From Aliiroseovarius sediminis (GTDB lineage: Bacteria; Pseudomonadota; Alphaproteobacteria; Rhodobacterales; Rhodobacteraceae): DNA of 64,000 bases. Both the position numbers and the translations under genes were made by a program. Positions 9,802 to 18,021 of this stretch are shown here, one piece after another (position 1 is the stretch's first letter; every line of letters begins with the position of its first letter). The notes under the pieces are model-generated. The model was not told the DNA's origin. It searched no databases and saw only the letters and a list, made by a program, of their open reading frames with translations. The stretch is from contig NZ_JALBYP010000038.1 in assembly GCF_022678485.1 (NCBI RefSeq), positions 1-64,000 of the forward strand, written 5' to 3'.

Positions 9802-10865
9802 GATGCGCCCCCTCCGTGCGGAAACCAGTGTTTCGTCCGGTTGGCGAAGGCGGCGAGCGACAGCATAACCGGCACTTCGACCAGCACACCGACGACGGTG
9901 GCGAGCGCCGCGCCCGAGCCCAGCCCGAACAAGCTGATGGCGACTGCGACCGCCAGTTCGAAGAAATTAGACGTGCCAATCAGCGCGCAGGGCGCGGCCA
10001 CGTTGAACGGGATGCCCCAGGCCCGCGCCGCGCCGTAGGCCACGAAAAAGATGCCGTAGGACTGGATCAGCAGCGGCACGGCAATCAACGCGATCACCAG
10101 CGGGCGTTCAAGGATGACCTCGCCCTGGAAGCCGAAGAGCAGCACGACCGTGACCAGTAGCCCGAACATCGAAAACGGTTGCACGCGGGCCTTGAACGTA
10201 TCCACCGCCGCCTCGCCCCCTTTTCCGACGAGGTTCCTTCGTGTCATGTAGCCAGCCAGCAGCGGCAGCATGACATAGAGCCCCACCGACAACAGCAGCG
10301 TGTCCCAAGGCACGGTGATATCCGTGACCCCCAGCAGGAAGGCGACGATGGGCGCAAAGGCAAAGATCATGATGATGTCGTTCACGCTGACCTGCACCAG
10401 TGTATAGGTTGGATCGCCGCGCGTGAGGTTCGACCAGACGAACACCATTGCGGTGCAGGGCGCTGCCCCCAGCAAGATTAGCCCGGCGAGATAGGCCTGC
10501 GCGTCATCGGGCGGGATCAGACCTGCGAAAACGTAGTTGAAGAACAGCACACCAAGAGCGGCCATGGTGAAGGGTTTGATCAGCCAGTTCACCACCAAGG
10601 TCACGATCAATCCTTTCGGTTTGTCGCCCACGCGGGCCAGCGCGCCGAAATCGACGCCGACCATCATCGGATAGACCATCGCCCAGATCAGCACAGCTAC
10701 CGGCAGGTTGACAGACGCGACCTCCAGCGAGGCCAGAAAGGAAAAGACGCTTGGAAAAAGATTGCCCAAGAGCAGCCCCGCGCCGATGGCAAGTGCCACC
10801 CAGACGGATAGCCAGCGCTCGAATATTCCGAGGCCTGCGGGGGCGGGGAGCAATGTATCGGTCAT
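9798..10865 (-). CDS. acr3: arsenite efflux permease, ACR3 family
   Basis: A 355-residue protein with about ten hydrophobic segments. The ACR3 signature with its essential Cys is present ([19 protein letters not shown]), as is a second conserved stretch ([14 protein letters not shown]). It exports arsenite across the inner membrane using the proton motive force. It lies between arsR and arsC, in a classic ars operon. It is sometimes called arsB in annotations but belongs to the ACR3 rather than the ArsB family. Confidence 0.93.
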   Translation of the reverse strand: MTDTLLPAPAGLGIFERWLSVWVALAIGAGLLLGNLFPSVFSFLASLEVASVNLPVAVLIWAMVYPMMVGVDFGALARVGDKPKGLIVTLVVNWLIKPFTMAALGVLFFNYVFAGLIPPDDAQAYLAGLILLGAAPCTAMVFVWSNLTRGDPTYTLVQVSVNDIIMIFAFAPIVAFLLGVTDITVPWDTLLLSVGLYVMLPLLAGYMTRRNLVGKGGEAAVDTFKARVQPFSMFGLLVTVVLLFGFQGEVILERPLVIALIAVPLLIQSYGIFFVAYGAARAWGIPFNVAAPCALIGTSNFFELAVAVAISLFGLGSGAALATVVGVLVEVPVMLSLAAFANRTKHWFPHGGGAS

Positions 10866-10922
10866 GACGAGCTTTCGATGTTCAAGGGGTTGTCGGAGCT
10901 TGTGGTGCCGTCGTGCGCGCCA

Positions 10923-11297
10923 TCATCGGCCTGAAGTCGGATGATCGGAGACCGGCGCTGCCTCGAGCCAGCTGCAGGCGATTTCGTCGATGACCGGCTG
11001 GCACAGGTCGGGACAGCCGCCACAGCAATCCTCCATCAGGAAGGCGAGCAGGTCGCGCATTCCTTCCATGTCGGCGAAATAGCGAATGCTGCGGCCTTCC
11101 CGCACGCTCCGGATCAGGCCGGCACGAGCCAGGATGCCGAGATTTGCTGACATCGTGTTTTGGCGGACCCCGAGAGTGTCGCCGATATGGCCGGCCGACA
11201 TACCGGCCTCGCCCGCCCTGATCAGCAGGCGGAACACGTCAAGACGTGTAGGCTGGCCAAGGGCGCCAAAGGCGGCGAGTGCGTGGTATTTATCCAT
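10923..11297 (-). CDS. arsR: ArsR-family metalloregulator
   Basis: A 124-residue winged-helix repressor. The HTH is around residues 30-75 (LGVRQNTMSANLGILARAGL), followed by the wing (REGRSIRYF). A Cys-rich cluster (DCCGGCPDLC) near residues 90-100 plus a later Cys in IACSW probably forms the As(III) site; this C-terminal placement differs from the ELCVCDL motif of E. coli ArsR. It should repress its own promoter (11294-11333) until arsenite binds. It is the first gene of the ars-pho run. Confidence 0.92.
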   Translation of the reverse strand: MDKYHALAAFGALGQPTRLDVFRLLIRAGEAGMSAGHIGDTLGVRQNTMSANLGILARAGLIRSVREGRSIRYFADMEGMRDLLAFLMEDCCGGCPDLCQPVIDEIACSWLEAAPVSDHPTSGR

Positions 11298-11333
11298 GAA
11301 TCATGAAATATGGAAGTAATTGGCTAAGGTCAA
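11294..11333 (-). promoter_or_regulatory. arsR promoter with overlapping operator
   Basis: On the minus strand a -35 TTGACC (11328-11333) and a -10 TATTTC (11305-11310) are separated by 17 bp. A 20-bp imperfect palindrome (11294-11313, 14 of 20 positions symmetric, core TCATGA) covers the -10 and the ATG at 11295-11297. The transcription start would fall within a few bases of the ATG, implying a leaderless mRNA. Repressor binding here would block RNA polymerase. Confidence 0.5.
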
Positions 11334-12144
11334 GCCTGGTCATTCGTTTCGGTTGGGTGTCTTCCACCGACGACGGCATAGCCTCACAATGCAGTCTCCC
11401 GCGAAATGCTGCACGATGAACGAATGGCCAGTCTGGGGACGCTGCGACGCAGAGGCAGGCAAGCTGGCCAGGGTCTTGTCAGGGCCGAAAGCGATACAGT
11501 AGTCGTTAATCGGCGTGGTTATTCTAGGCCTCTGTTTCCTCGCCTCGGCAGGAGCCGTTGAAAATTCAATCTGAACACTTGGCAATCAAGGATGTCCGCT
11601 CGACGTCGTCCCAATGCTGGTTCACCGGTAGCCGCTTGGCCCGGCCCGGACTTCGGTCACGTGCGAAATGCTGTCCCACGGTAGTTCCAATGTCGAAGCG
11701 TGATCATGATAGCCAACGACAAGGTGCTTCCGTGCATCGGTAAGCTGACCGAACAGGATGTGGAGGTCTTCCGCGTCTTTCGCCTTCGGTCCTAAAGGGA
11801 AACGCGCGCACGGTTCGCTTGAGTGTCGTCTCTCCCAACTCGGTATGCCGCTGAATTGTGCCCTTAGAACACCAGATGCCGGAGCCATCGTCGCTCGCCT
11901 TGTCAGCCAAGAACATGATGATCTGCTTGCGCGTCGCGCTGCCGAACGTCCGTTCCGCGCAAGGGTTTGCGACCCGCCAGCTCATTGGAAGGCCCCAAAC
12001 TGCGCAAAGACATGCGAATTTTTTACAGGTTTTGTACGAGAAATCGGCCGTTTCAGCAGAATTCGGCGCGAAAGCCGACGGGACTTTCTGCAGGCTTCCG
12101 CACAAAGCCCTGTAAATAAGCCATATTTTTCAGGTGTTTTTGGC
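11298..12144. other. decayed mobile-element region left of attL
   Basis: Apart from the gene remnants at 11622-11985 no intact gene is visible. The segment 12024-12144 resembles the end of the neighbouring element (22284-22405): both carry a GGTTTTGTAC motif whose last base lies exactly 108 bp before the 43-bp att repeat, and both end with a T-rich stretch before TGG(C/T)GACCCC. The segment is therefore probably the surviving end of an older related element. Confidence 0.5.
11622..11985 (-). pseudogene. remnant of mobile-element genes, including a helix-turn-helix protein
   Basis: From 11985 the minus strand encodes about 60 residues typical of phage/plasmid helix-turn-helix proteins (KQIIMFLADKASDDGSG, then SKGTIQRHTELGETTLKR). 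The reading then breaks. A different frame (about 11804-11622) continues with a coding-like tail (EDLHILFGQLTDARKHLVV, then HVTEVRAG). Neither piece makes a complete protein. They lie between the ars operon and the left att copy of the integrative element and are best read as debris of an earlier element at the same tRNA site. Confidence 0.5.
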
Positions 12145-12187
12145 GACCCCGGCAGGATTCGAACCTGCAACCTGCCCCTTAGGAGGG
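12145..12187. repeat. attL: 43-bp copy of the tRNA-Arg 3' half
   Basis: Identical over 43 bp to 22406-22448, from the anticodon loop to near the acceptor end of tRNA-Arg(CCT). Beyond it the match ends on the element side, and on the outer side it continues for the CCA region with one change (TGGC versus TGGT). This marks the element's left boundary. Confidence 0.9.
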
Positions 12188-12189
12188 AG

Positions 12190-13302
12190 TTATTCATCAT
12201 CTGTATTTCCTTTCTTTTTCAGCGATTTAGGCTGTTTTTGTTTCTTGGGCTGTACCGGTTTTGTACGAAAATGCTCTCTGAGAGAGGCCTCGTTGGTCTC
12301 CGGATGGGCATAAACGCGCAGAGGTAAGGAGGCGTCCGACCAACGCCCTGCTTTGGCTGCGTCGATAGGATTTATGTTATTCCTGACGACCAGTTCCGTG
12401 AAGAAACCATGCCGACCGGCGGCGTGTGCAGACAGATAGGGGATGCCTGCCTTCTTGCAGATCGTTTTCCAGCGGTTGTTGTAGCTGGTCGAGCAGTTGT
12501 AGCCGAACACCCTCTGTTCCAGCAGCTTTCCGGTGCGCGGGTTCCGCGTGAATTTTTTGGGTAGCGCCAGCAGCTCTTCCATCATGGCTTCCGAAACCTT
12601 TACCCACCCCGCTGCGTGGCCCTTTTGGGCTTTGAGCCAAATCTGACATTCATCGGCGTCAATGTCGTTAGGCCTCAGAGATATTGCTTGATCGATCCGT
12701 GCTGCCGTCTCGAACATAAACCGCAACAGCGCAGCGTTGTGTGGGTCAGCGACATCACAAAAGGCTGCAACCCAGTTGCGATCTGAAGGCGTGCGCGCCA
12801 CACGACTGGCTTTCTTGCGTCTGGTATCCTGCGCGACCCGCTCGTTGCTGGAATACTGCCGCACCTTGATCGCAGGCGTCCCTTTCAGCTCGTGGGCATT
12901 GTTGATCACCGCGCGGGCAGGAGTCACGATCTCGCGCCACCATGTATCAGTTGACGCCATCGGTTTCATCTTGGGGCCGAGGGATTTAAGCAACTTCCCT
13001 GTAATCTTGGTCAGCGGCGTATCGCCAATCTCGCGGTCTATCGGGAGCAATTGCTTCGCCGTCTTTGCGTTTGCATTGTAAAGCAAAACAGCATCGGAAA
13101 AGGTCTGAGCGGCATCCTCACCGACCATGTGCTTGCGCCGCTGATAGTCCGTCTCGGCCGCTATCCAGTTTTCTGCGCCAGCCTTAGTAGGTGAGCCTGA
13201 GCTGCACCGGTATGGCCCCGCGATCCGTGCCCCTTCGAATTCGACCCAGCCCTTGATCCAGAAATTTTTGCTTGTTTTGTGTTTGAAAGTCTCGAGCGGC
13301 AC
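12190..13302 (-). CDS. int: tyrosine-type site-specific integrase
   Basis: A 370-residue phage-type integrase. Catalytic residues are recognisable: the first Arg in FETAARIDQAISL (about 200), the His/Arg box in the variant form HAAGRHGFFTE (about 292) found in a subgroup of alphaproteobacterial integrases, and the nucleophile Tyr in LRVYAHPETN (about 330). The N-terminal 100 residues should bind arm sites. The start is GTG 13302. The gene ends 3 bp inside attL, the usual arrangement for tRNA-integrating elements. A GGTTTTGTAC motif (possible arm site) is embedded in its 3' coding region at 12252-12266. Confidence 0.92.
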   Translation of the reverse strand: MPLETFKHKTSKNFWIKGWVEFEGARIAGPYRCSSGSPTKAGAENWIAAETDYQRRKHMVGEDAAQTFSDAVLLYNANAKTAKQLLPIDREIGDTPLTKITGKLLKSLGPKMKPMASTDTWWREIVTPARAVINNAHELKGTPAIKVRQYSSNERVAQDTRRKKASRVARTPSDRNWVAAFCDVADPHNAALLRFMFETAARIDQAISLRPNDIDADECQIWLKAQKGHAAGWVKVSEAMMEELLALPKKFTRNPRTGKLLEQRVFGYNCSTSYNNRWKTICKKAGIPYLSAHAAGRHGFFTELVVRNNINPIDAAKAGRWSDASLPLRVYAHPETNEASLREHFRTKPVQPKKQKQPKSLKKKGNTDDE

Positions 13303-13520
13303 TTTTGGCCCTCCGTCAAGATTTGGTCCATTTGTTGTGGGGTAATGATCATCGCGTTTCCGAGCTTGAAGCAGGCCTCTAGCCTGTTCGCGATTTCACG
13401 AAGCGTTCGTTCGGTGATGATGATCTCATGGTGTGCTAGCGCTTTGACCCACTGCGCGGGGGTCATCCCTGAATCGAGAATTTCTGATCCAAGCAGGTGC
13501 TTTTCCGGTAGAGCGCCCAT
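13161..13520 (-). CDS. excisionase-like DNA-binding protein
   Basis: A 119-residue ORF. Residues 15-75 look like an excisionase-type helix-turn-helix (ITERTLREIANRLEACFKLG, then AMIITPQQMDQIL), which would bend DNA near att and steer integrase toward excision. The last 45 residues lie in the alternative frame of the integrase 5' region (142-bp overlap) and look less conserved, so the functional domain is the first 75 residues. ATG is at 13518-13520, 2 bp after the ribbon-helix-helix gene, forming one transcription unit with int. Confidence 0.65.
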   Translation of the reverse strand: MGALPEKHLLGSEILDSGMTPAQWVKALAHHEIIITERTLREIANRLEACFKLGNAMIITPQQMDQILTEGQKCRSRLSNTKQAKISGSRAGSNSKGHGSRGHTGAAQAHLLRLAQKTG

Positions 13521-13522
13521 TG

Positions 13523-13708
13523 CTATGGTTTGCCTTCACCGTACGGGGCCGGTGCTGGCTCCTCGTGGAGGTTCCAAGCACCGTCTAATGCCTTGGCAAT
13601 CAGCTCGGACATTGTTCTGCCCTGATTGAGTGAGGCAACACGAAGTGCCGTGTGGATGCCTTTTGGCAAATACACGGATGTATGTTGGATTTGTTCTTGA
13701 TGACGCAT
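13523..13708 (-). CDS. ribbon-helix-helix DNA-binding protein (61 aa)
   Basis: A 61-residue protein with the ribbon-helix-helix pattern: a short beta strand (HTSVYLPKGIH), then two helices (ALRVASLNQGRTMSELIAKA). Such proteins bind operators as dimers. It heads the RHH-excisionase-integrase unit and may repress it. The start is ATG 13708. The 219-bp stretch upstream to the restriction enzyme gene has no gene and should hold the promoter. Confidence 0.75.
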   Translation of the reverse strand: MRHQEQIQHTSVYLPKGIHTALRVASLNQGRTMSELIAKALDGAWNLHEEPAPAPYGEGKP

Positions 13709-13927
13709 ATCAACCTGTCCGTTTTCAAAAATGAAATCGGCACCGGTGGCGGATCTAAGGTTGATGGTTTTTAGAGAGGCTTGCTCTCACTACACAAGGT
13801 CTGGTGCCTGAGAAAAATTGTATCCAGCCACAGAGTGAAATTCAAGAATAAAAATGCTTGGGTGCTACGGCGAGCGGCTTACATCGGCTGTGCAATCTAG
13901 GCGCTGGCCATTCTCCAAAGACAGTTT

Positions 13928-15061
13928 CTAAGTACCTAGAATGATTTGGTTCCATCTTTCACGATGCTCAAATCCAATGTCGGTATCTGACTTCAAAAGT
14001 TCGACGTAATGGGGGAAGATAGCGGATGGATCCGAAACCAGCCTGAGGTAATATCTCAGCGTCGGAAGAACCCCGTTTACGATGATCTGACAACCCGTGC
14101 TTTCTTGCACTTCCTTTGCTTGAGTTAAAATATCATCGCCCGGCACACAACTCGCATGGGTAGTAAGAATGTAATAGCGATCAACGCTGCGGTCGATCAG
14201 TTTTTGTGACGCAATATCAACCATGTTCGACGTCACGATTTGAAGGTGTTTCACTTCCAAAGCTTCAAAAACAGAGCCATCATCATTCTTGATTTCAATA
14301 TCGCCAGTAGCTCCCGTCTGCGCATCGGCGGCGCTATGCAGCTCCAAATCAGCAAGATCGAATCCGTCGAACCGCTTGAGTTCCGGCATTATGAGCCGGT
14401 AAAGGCTGTGCAGCGCCAGAACAGGCAGCCGCGACGCTCCTTTCGATTTGTAGGTCGAATGGAAATGGTTTTCAAAATGCTTGATGATGGTAGCGATGTC
14501 CGAAATCTTCGGCACTACGAGATTAATTCGCTTAGCCTCTCGACGAATAATCTGCCCAAAAACCAGATACTTCAAGGCTTCGGATGCAAGTTCGCCATCT
14601 TCTTCTATCGCCTTATAGCAATACAGGAATTCTTGTTTTACTGCTCCGATGGCCTCATCGTAATCTGGCTTGTATGGTTTTGGCCGTTCGAAAACACGGG
14701 TTTGCCAACCAGACTTCGCTCCGTCGAATTTGTTTTTGCTTAACCACGGATAGATGATGTTTTCACTTACAGGGCGATGAGAAAAATGACTCACCGGTTT
14801 CTGTATTCTGACCATGTGATAGCGCGAGTCGATGTCCGGATAGGCGGATTTGATTGCCAATGCGGTCACGATATTGGTCAATGCAGTAGAAGCTGCGTTG
14901 TCGCCATGATCATTAATGGAATCGAGAGCCTCTCTCAGTGGATCGGAAAGTCCAAAAGTCGGGGTTATTTCAGGATTCACATCAAACTCAGCCTTTGAGT
15001 GAATCAATGCAGAATCTAGGACTGCTAGGATTTTCTCGTTCTTGTCAGCGTATGGCTTCAA
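13928..15061 (-). CDS. type II restriction endonuclease (PD-(D/E)XK type)
   Basis: A 377-residue protein encoded directly after a cytosine methyltransferase. A nuclease-like core is visible near residues 250-268: TGATGDIEIKNDDG followed by VFEALEVKHLQ, giving an Asp and an E-x-K catalytic set. This motif plus the neighbour identifies it as the cognate restriction enzyme; the recognition sequence cannot be read from the protein. The start appears to be TTG (15059-15061), overlapping the methyltransferase TGA as TTGA, so it depends on translational coupling and weak initiation. This arrangement would keep nuclease below methylase. Confidence 0.8.
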   Translation of the reverse strand: MKPYADKNEKILAVLDSALIHSKAEFDVNPEITPTFGLSDPLREALDSINDHGDNAASTALTNIVTALAIKSAYPDIDSRYHMVRIQKPVSHFSHRPVSENIIYPWLSKNKFDGAKSGWQTRVFERPKPYKPDYDEAIGAVKQEFLYCYKAIEEDGELASEALKYLVFGQIIRREAKRINLVVPKISDIATIIKHFENHFHSTYKSKGASRLPVLALHSLYRLIMPELKRFDGFDLADLELHSAADAQTGATGDIEIKNDDGSVFEALEVKHLQIVTSNMVDIASQKLIDRSVDRYYILTTHASCVPGDDILTQAKEVQESTGCQIIVNGVLPTLRYYLRLVSDPSAIFPHYVELLKSDTDIGFEHRERWNQIILGT

Positions 15062-16899
15062 TTTGCGACTCTTTTCTCGGTGACATACGAGTCAGCGACC
15101 CTAGTGTTTTTTGGTTTCTTGATCGAAAAATTCATCTGCTTGCTCTGCGGCAATGTGAAAGGATAGGCGATCATGTATTTTCCATGAGGGATAGCAATAT
15201 TTGTTTCGCGAGTCCGCACGTCGTAACGCATGGCACGAAGGTGCGTAGCAAGTTCGTCGAAAGACTTAACCTCGAACACATGCGCTAACTCGTTCATAAG
15301 ATCTTGTTTGTCTAAGTATCTCGAACAACGATCAAAGTCGGACACGAACTTCGCAAACTGAAGAACTGGATCATCACTGCGCGCCTCAAACTGAGAGACC
15401 CGAAAGAAAGGATAGGGCTCGGTGAAATGGCCATAAAGCTCAAATAGTGACCCGAAAGAGCTAACCGAACGGACCCATTCGTCAACGGCGTTCCAAAGGA
15501 GCTGAGGTGCACTCAATCCTCTACCAAACAGTGACAGATTCAACGTAGCTGTAGGGGGGCCAGAAAAATCACGCGCTGAGGACCAAACCTCAATGGCCAT
15601 TTCGGCACTAAGCGCCCCCTCACTCTCGAAGAAGACATCCAAATGGTGGTGGCCATCTTTGGCCGATCCGGTAACATTCATTCCGACCACCGAGCTTTTC
15701 CGAGGCAATAGCGCAAACTCAAAATTTTTCTCACCCCTAGCAATTATTGCGCTGCCATTTCGCTTGCGTTTAACCATGCTGTGGAGTGCACGTGTCTTTG
15801 CAGCTTTTGTCCCCTTACGCTTGTCAAAGGTAAGCTGTTGATCGACAGCAAGAAGTTCAACACGTTGCTCCGATCCGAAAATTTGATGTGCAACCGCTTC
15901 GGCTAAAAAATACGCAATTTTTGGAGAAACTGAGTTGCCGATTTGCTTTACGACAGATGCGCGTTCGCCATGAAACCTGTAGTTCTGTGGGAAACCTTGG
16001 ATGGCTTTGTATTCGTTAACCGAGAAGTAGCGATTATCCCAATGTAGCGGCCCGGTATACTTACCTGGGCTGGCGATGATTGTTTTCATCGGATGGCTGC
16101 GGTGGGCTTTGTAGAGAAAATCTGAAAATCTGGAACGATAGGCGAAAACGGGATTAGGATGTCCACGTTTGGCAGTAAAATATAGATAGTTTTGTCCCTC
16201 TGGAACTTCCGGAAGCAAATGAGAGTACTTCCCACCCTCAAATTTCAAGCCTTCGGCCTCAGAGTTTGTGAGCTTGAGACTTTTGAACGCCTCCCGAGGC
16301 GACACATGTGGTTTATTCTCAATGGAATCTGGTCCCAAAAGCGGTCGCGGGAAAAGGAACGGGCCGCTGGTGCGATGACCTACTAGGAACATACGCTCGC
16401 GATGCTGCGGAACACCATAGTCAGCGGCATCCAAAAGACGGTAATCTACGTTGTAGCCGAGTTCGTTGAACGCAGCTACAATCGCTTCCCAGTCCTGACC
16501 TTTGTTGGTGGCAAGGATCCCTCGCACGTTCTCAAAAACGAAAGCGCTTGGCTGTAGGTGACGAATGATATCACGATATGCTTCGAACAAATTGCCGCGA
16601 TCGTCAAGTCGACCTGCCGCACCACCCGCTCGACGGCCCGACGCAGAAAAACTCTGACAAGGAGGCCCACCTACTACAAGATCGATATTCTCAGGCAACT
16701 GCTGATAGTTGATAGTGCGTATATCGCCACAGTGGATTTCGGAACTCTCCGAGGTTGAAACGCCCTTGTTGAGCCGTAGCGTTTCGCAACAATCACTGTC
16801 GATATCCGAAGCATAGACAATGTCAAAACCTGCTTGGTGAAATCCCAGATCGAGGCCACCTGCACCCGCGAAGAAGCTTGCCACACGTATTTTTTTCAT
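15058..16899 (-). CDS. DNA (cytosine-5) methyltransferase with C-terminal extension
   Basis: A 613-residue enzyme. The m5C motifs are in order: motif I (SFFAGAGGLDLGF, near residue 10), motif IV with catalytic Cys (GGPPCQSFSASG, about 80), motif VI (FVFENVRG, about 123), motif VIII (PQHRERMFLVG), and motifs IX-X (VKQIGNSVSPKIA). The methylase is finished by about residue 345; a further 265 residues of unknown role follow (including a KRKRNG stretch). This extension is unusual for a stand-alone type II methylase. ATG 16899 (MKKIRV) was chosen over a start 21 bp upstream. It protects host DNA from the adjoining restriction enzyme. Confidence 0.92.
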   Translation of the reverse strand: MKKIRVASFFAGAGGLDLGFHQAGFDIVYASDIDSDCCETLRLNKGVSTSESSEIHCGDIRTINYQQLPENIDLVVGGPPCQSFSASGRRAGGAAGRLDDRGNLFEAYRDIIRHLQPSAFVFENVRGILATNKGQDWEAIVAAFNELGYNVDYRLLDAADYGVPQHRERMFLVGHRTSGPFLFPRPLLGPDSIENKPHVSPREAFKSLKLTNSEAEGLKFEGGKYSHLLPEVPEGQNYLYFTAKRGHPNPVFAYRSRFSDFLYKAHRSHPMKTIIASPGKYTGPLHWDNRYFSVNEYKAIQGFPQNYRFHGERASVVKQIGNSVSPKIAYFLAEAVAHQIFGSEQRVELLAVDQQLTFDKRKGTKAAKTRALHSMVKRKRNGSAIIARGEKNFEFALLPRKSSVVGMNVTGSAKDGHHHLDVFFESEGALSAEMAIEVWSSARDFSGPPTATLNLSLFGRGLSAPQLLWNAVDEWVRSVSSFGSLFELYGHFTEPYPFFRVSQFEARSDDPVLQFAKFVSDFDRCSRYLDKQDLMNELAHVFEVKSFDELATHLRAMRYDVRTRETNIAIPHGKYMIAYPFTLPQSKQMNFSIKKPKNTRVADSYVTEKRVAN

Positions 16900-17027
16900 A
16901 CTTCGCCCTCCCAGACACACAATGTTGATGGTTTGCCAAACTGACCACCACAGATAGCGAAACCGCTCTCAATAAGATAGAGGCAAGTTGAAGCAATTTC
17001 GTTAATTTCAGGTTGTTAGCGGACCCA

Positions 17028-17252
17028 TCAGGCCTTCAACAGCGTGCAAGCTTCGACACCGAACCCTTCAGCCACCCGGTACAGATTGTCGATCGAGATA
17101 TTCTGCTCTGAGCGCTCAACTGCACTGAGGTAGGTGCGGTTCAGCCCTGTCTCGTGCGCCAAAAATTCCTGCGACCAGCCGCGATCAGCGCGCAGCTTGC
17201 GCATGTTACGCGCAACGATGTCTCGCAGTGGGCTTTTGGGCGTCGTCTTCAT
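17028..17252 (-). CDS. XRE-family regulator, probable restriction-modification controller
   Basis: A 74-residue single-domain helix-turn-helix protein (LRADRGWSQEFLAHETGLNR; TYLSAVERSEQNISIDNLYR). It has the size and sequence style of controller (C) proteins of restriction-modification systems and lies 129 bp upstream of the methyltransferase on the same strand. A 7-bp inverted repeat touches its start codon (17253-17269), a likely autoregulatory operator. The ATG at 17250-17252 was preferred to an upstream TTG inside the operator. It could delay nuclease expression on entry to a new host. Confidence 0.75.
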   Translation of the reverse strand: MKTTPKSPLRDIVARNMRKLRADRGWSQEFLAHETGLNRTYLSAVERSEQNISIDNLYRVAEGFGVEACTLLKA

Positions 17253-17269
17253 GCACAATGCTATTGTGC
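17253..17269. promoter_or_regulatory. palindromic operator upstream of the XRE gene
   Basis: GCACAAT (17253-17259) and ATTGTGC (17263-17269) form a perfect 7-bp inverted repeat with a 3-bp spacer, directly adjacent to the ATG of the XRE gene. A plus-strand promoter-like pair (TTGACG about 17272, TTAACA about 18 bp on) starts just beside it, so one operator may serve both the regulator and the divergent cargo operon. Confidence 0.6.
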
Positions 17270-17326
17270 TTTGACGCTTTTAACTCTACCTGTTTTAACA
17301 TACATTCAGCACGTTAGAGGCGTCCC

Positions 17327-17617
17327 ATGCCCCAATGCCCCCACTGTATGACCGATGTTCACGAGGATGCCCGCGTTTGTCCGTCCTGTGGCGCGAAGAA
17401 GGGCCTCATGGGGGCTGGGTTCACCTCGCGCGATCTCAAGGCCCGTGCGGCGGTCGTGGCCGGTGTCGGGCTGTTGCCGCTTGTGGTGGCTATCGGCTTT
17501 CTGATCAACGGCGACACGATGGGCTTCAAGATTGTGGGCAGTCTTTCGTTGCCGCCCTTCGGCCTCGCAGCATGGATATTCATCACTTCGGAGGGAAAAG
17601 AGAAATGGTATCGCTGA
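17327..17617 (+). CDS. zinc-ribbon membrane protein (96 aa)
   Basis: The N-terminus is a zinc ribbon with two CxxC knuckles (CPHC and CPSC, residues 4-7 and 18-21), followed by a basic stretch and two hydrophobic segments (about 42-60 and 70-87). The C-terminus is charged. It is therefore a small inner-membrane protein with a cytoplasmic metal-binding head; function unknown. It is first of four overlapping or abutting plus-strand genes, diverges from the XRE regulator, and overlaps the next gene by 13 bp. Confidence 0.7.
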   Translation: MPQCPHCMTDVHEDARVCPSCGAKKGLMGAGFTSRDLKARAAVVAGVGLLPLVVAIGFLINGDTMGFKIVGSLSLPPFGLAAWIFITSEGKEKWYR

Positions 17618-18021
17618 TGTTGGACGACCCGAAAGGGGTGGAGCAGCGGCTGCGAGCTTTGGTCCAGCCGATCCTGAAGCCTTATTGGATGGTGTGTGAT
17701 TATGACTCGCAGACCATCGAGGATCACGAACGCGCGGCCGAGATGCTCGATCTGCTGATAGACATTCTGGAGGACAGCGGCATCGGCGTGCAACGCAGGC
17801 TGGTTCCGGCGGATGAAGTTGTCGAGTGGTCCAGCGAGCGCAAGCTGGTGGCACCGGCGAATGAAGCCGGTTTTCGACTGTCCGTGAACCCCGAAGGCGG
17901 GATCAACATCCGGATAGGGTTCGAGGACAAGACCTTTGTCGAGCATGGCCTGACGCCCGAAGCGATTGCGACGCTGGTCAACAGTTTCTGCAACCTGCGG
18001 CTGGCGAGCCCTTACCGATGA
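17605..18021 (+). CDS. hypothetical protein (138 aa)
   Basis: A 138-residue acidic, soluble protein without signal peptide or recognised motif. Helical N-terminal half (QRLRALVQPILK; ERAAEMLDLLIDILED), then an apparently beta-rich part (GFRLSVNPEGGINIRIGFED). I chose ATG 17605, which has a GGAGGG Shine-Dalgarno about 10 bp upstream; ATG 17617 is the alternative. It overlaps the genes on both sides (TGA/ATG overlaps), so it is translated as part of the cargo operon. Family not recognised. Confidence 0.7.
   Translation: MVSLMLDDPKGVEQRLRALVQPILKPYWMVCDYDSQTIEDHERAAEMLDLLIDILEDSGIGVQRRLVPADEVVEWSSERKLVAPANEAGFRLSVNPEGGINIRIGFEDKTFVEHGLTPEAIATLVNSFCNLRLASPYR

Noticed and set aside
12145-12187. 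A second tRNA gene at the left boundary
   Set aside because: Only the 3' half is present; it has no acceptor 5' strand or D-arm, so it is an att copy and not a tRNA gene.
17335-17604. N-terminal extension of the 138-aa cargo protein
   Set aside because: It reads the zinc-ribbon gene in a wrong frame (Arg/Gly-rich). The ATG at 17605 has its own Shine-Dalgarno.
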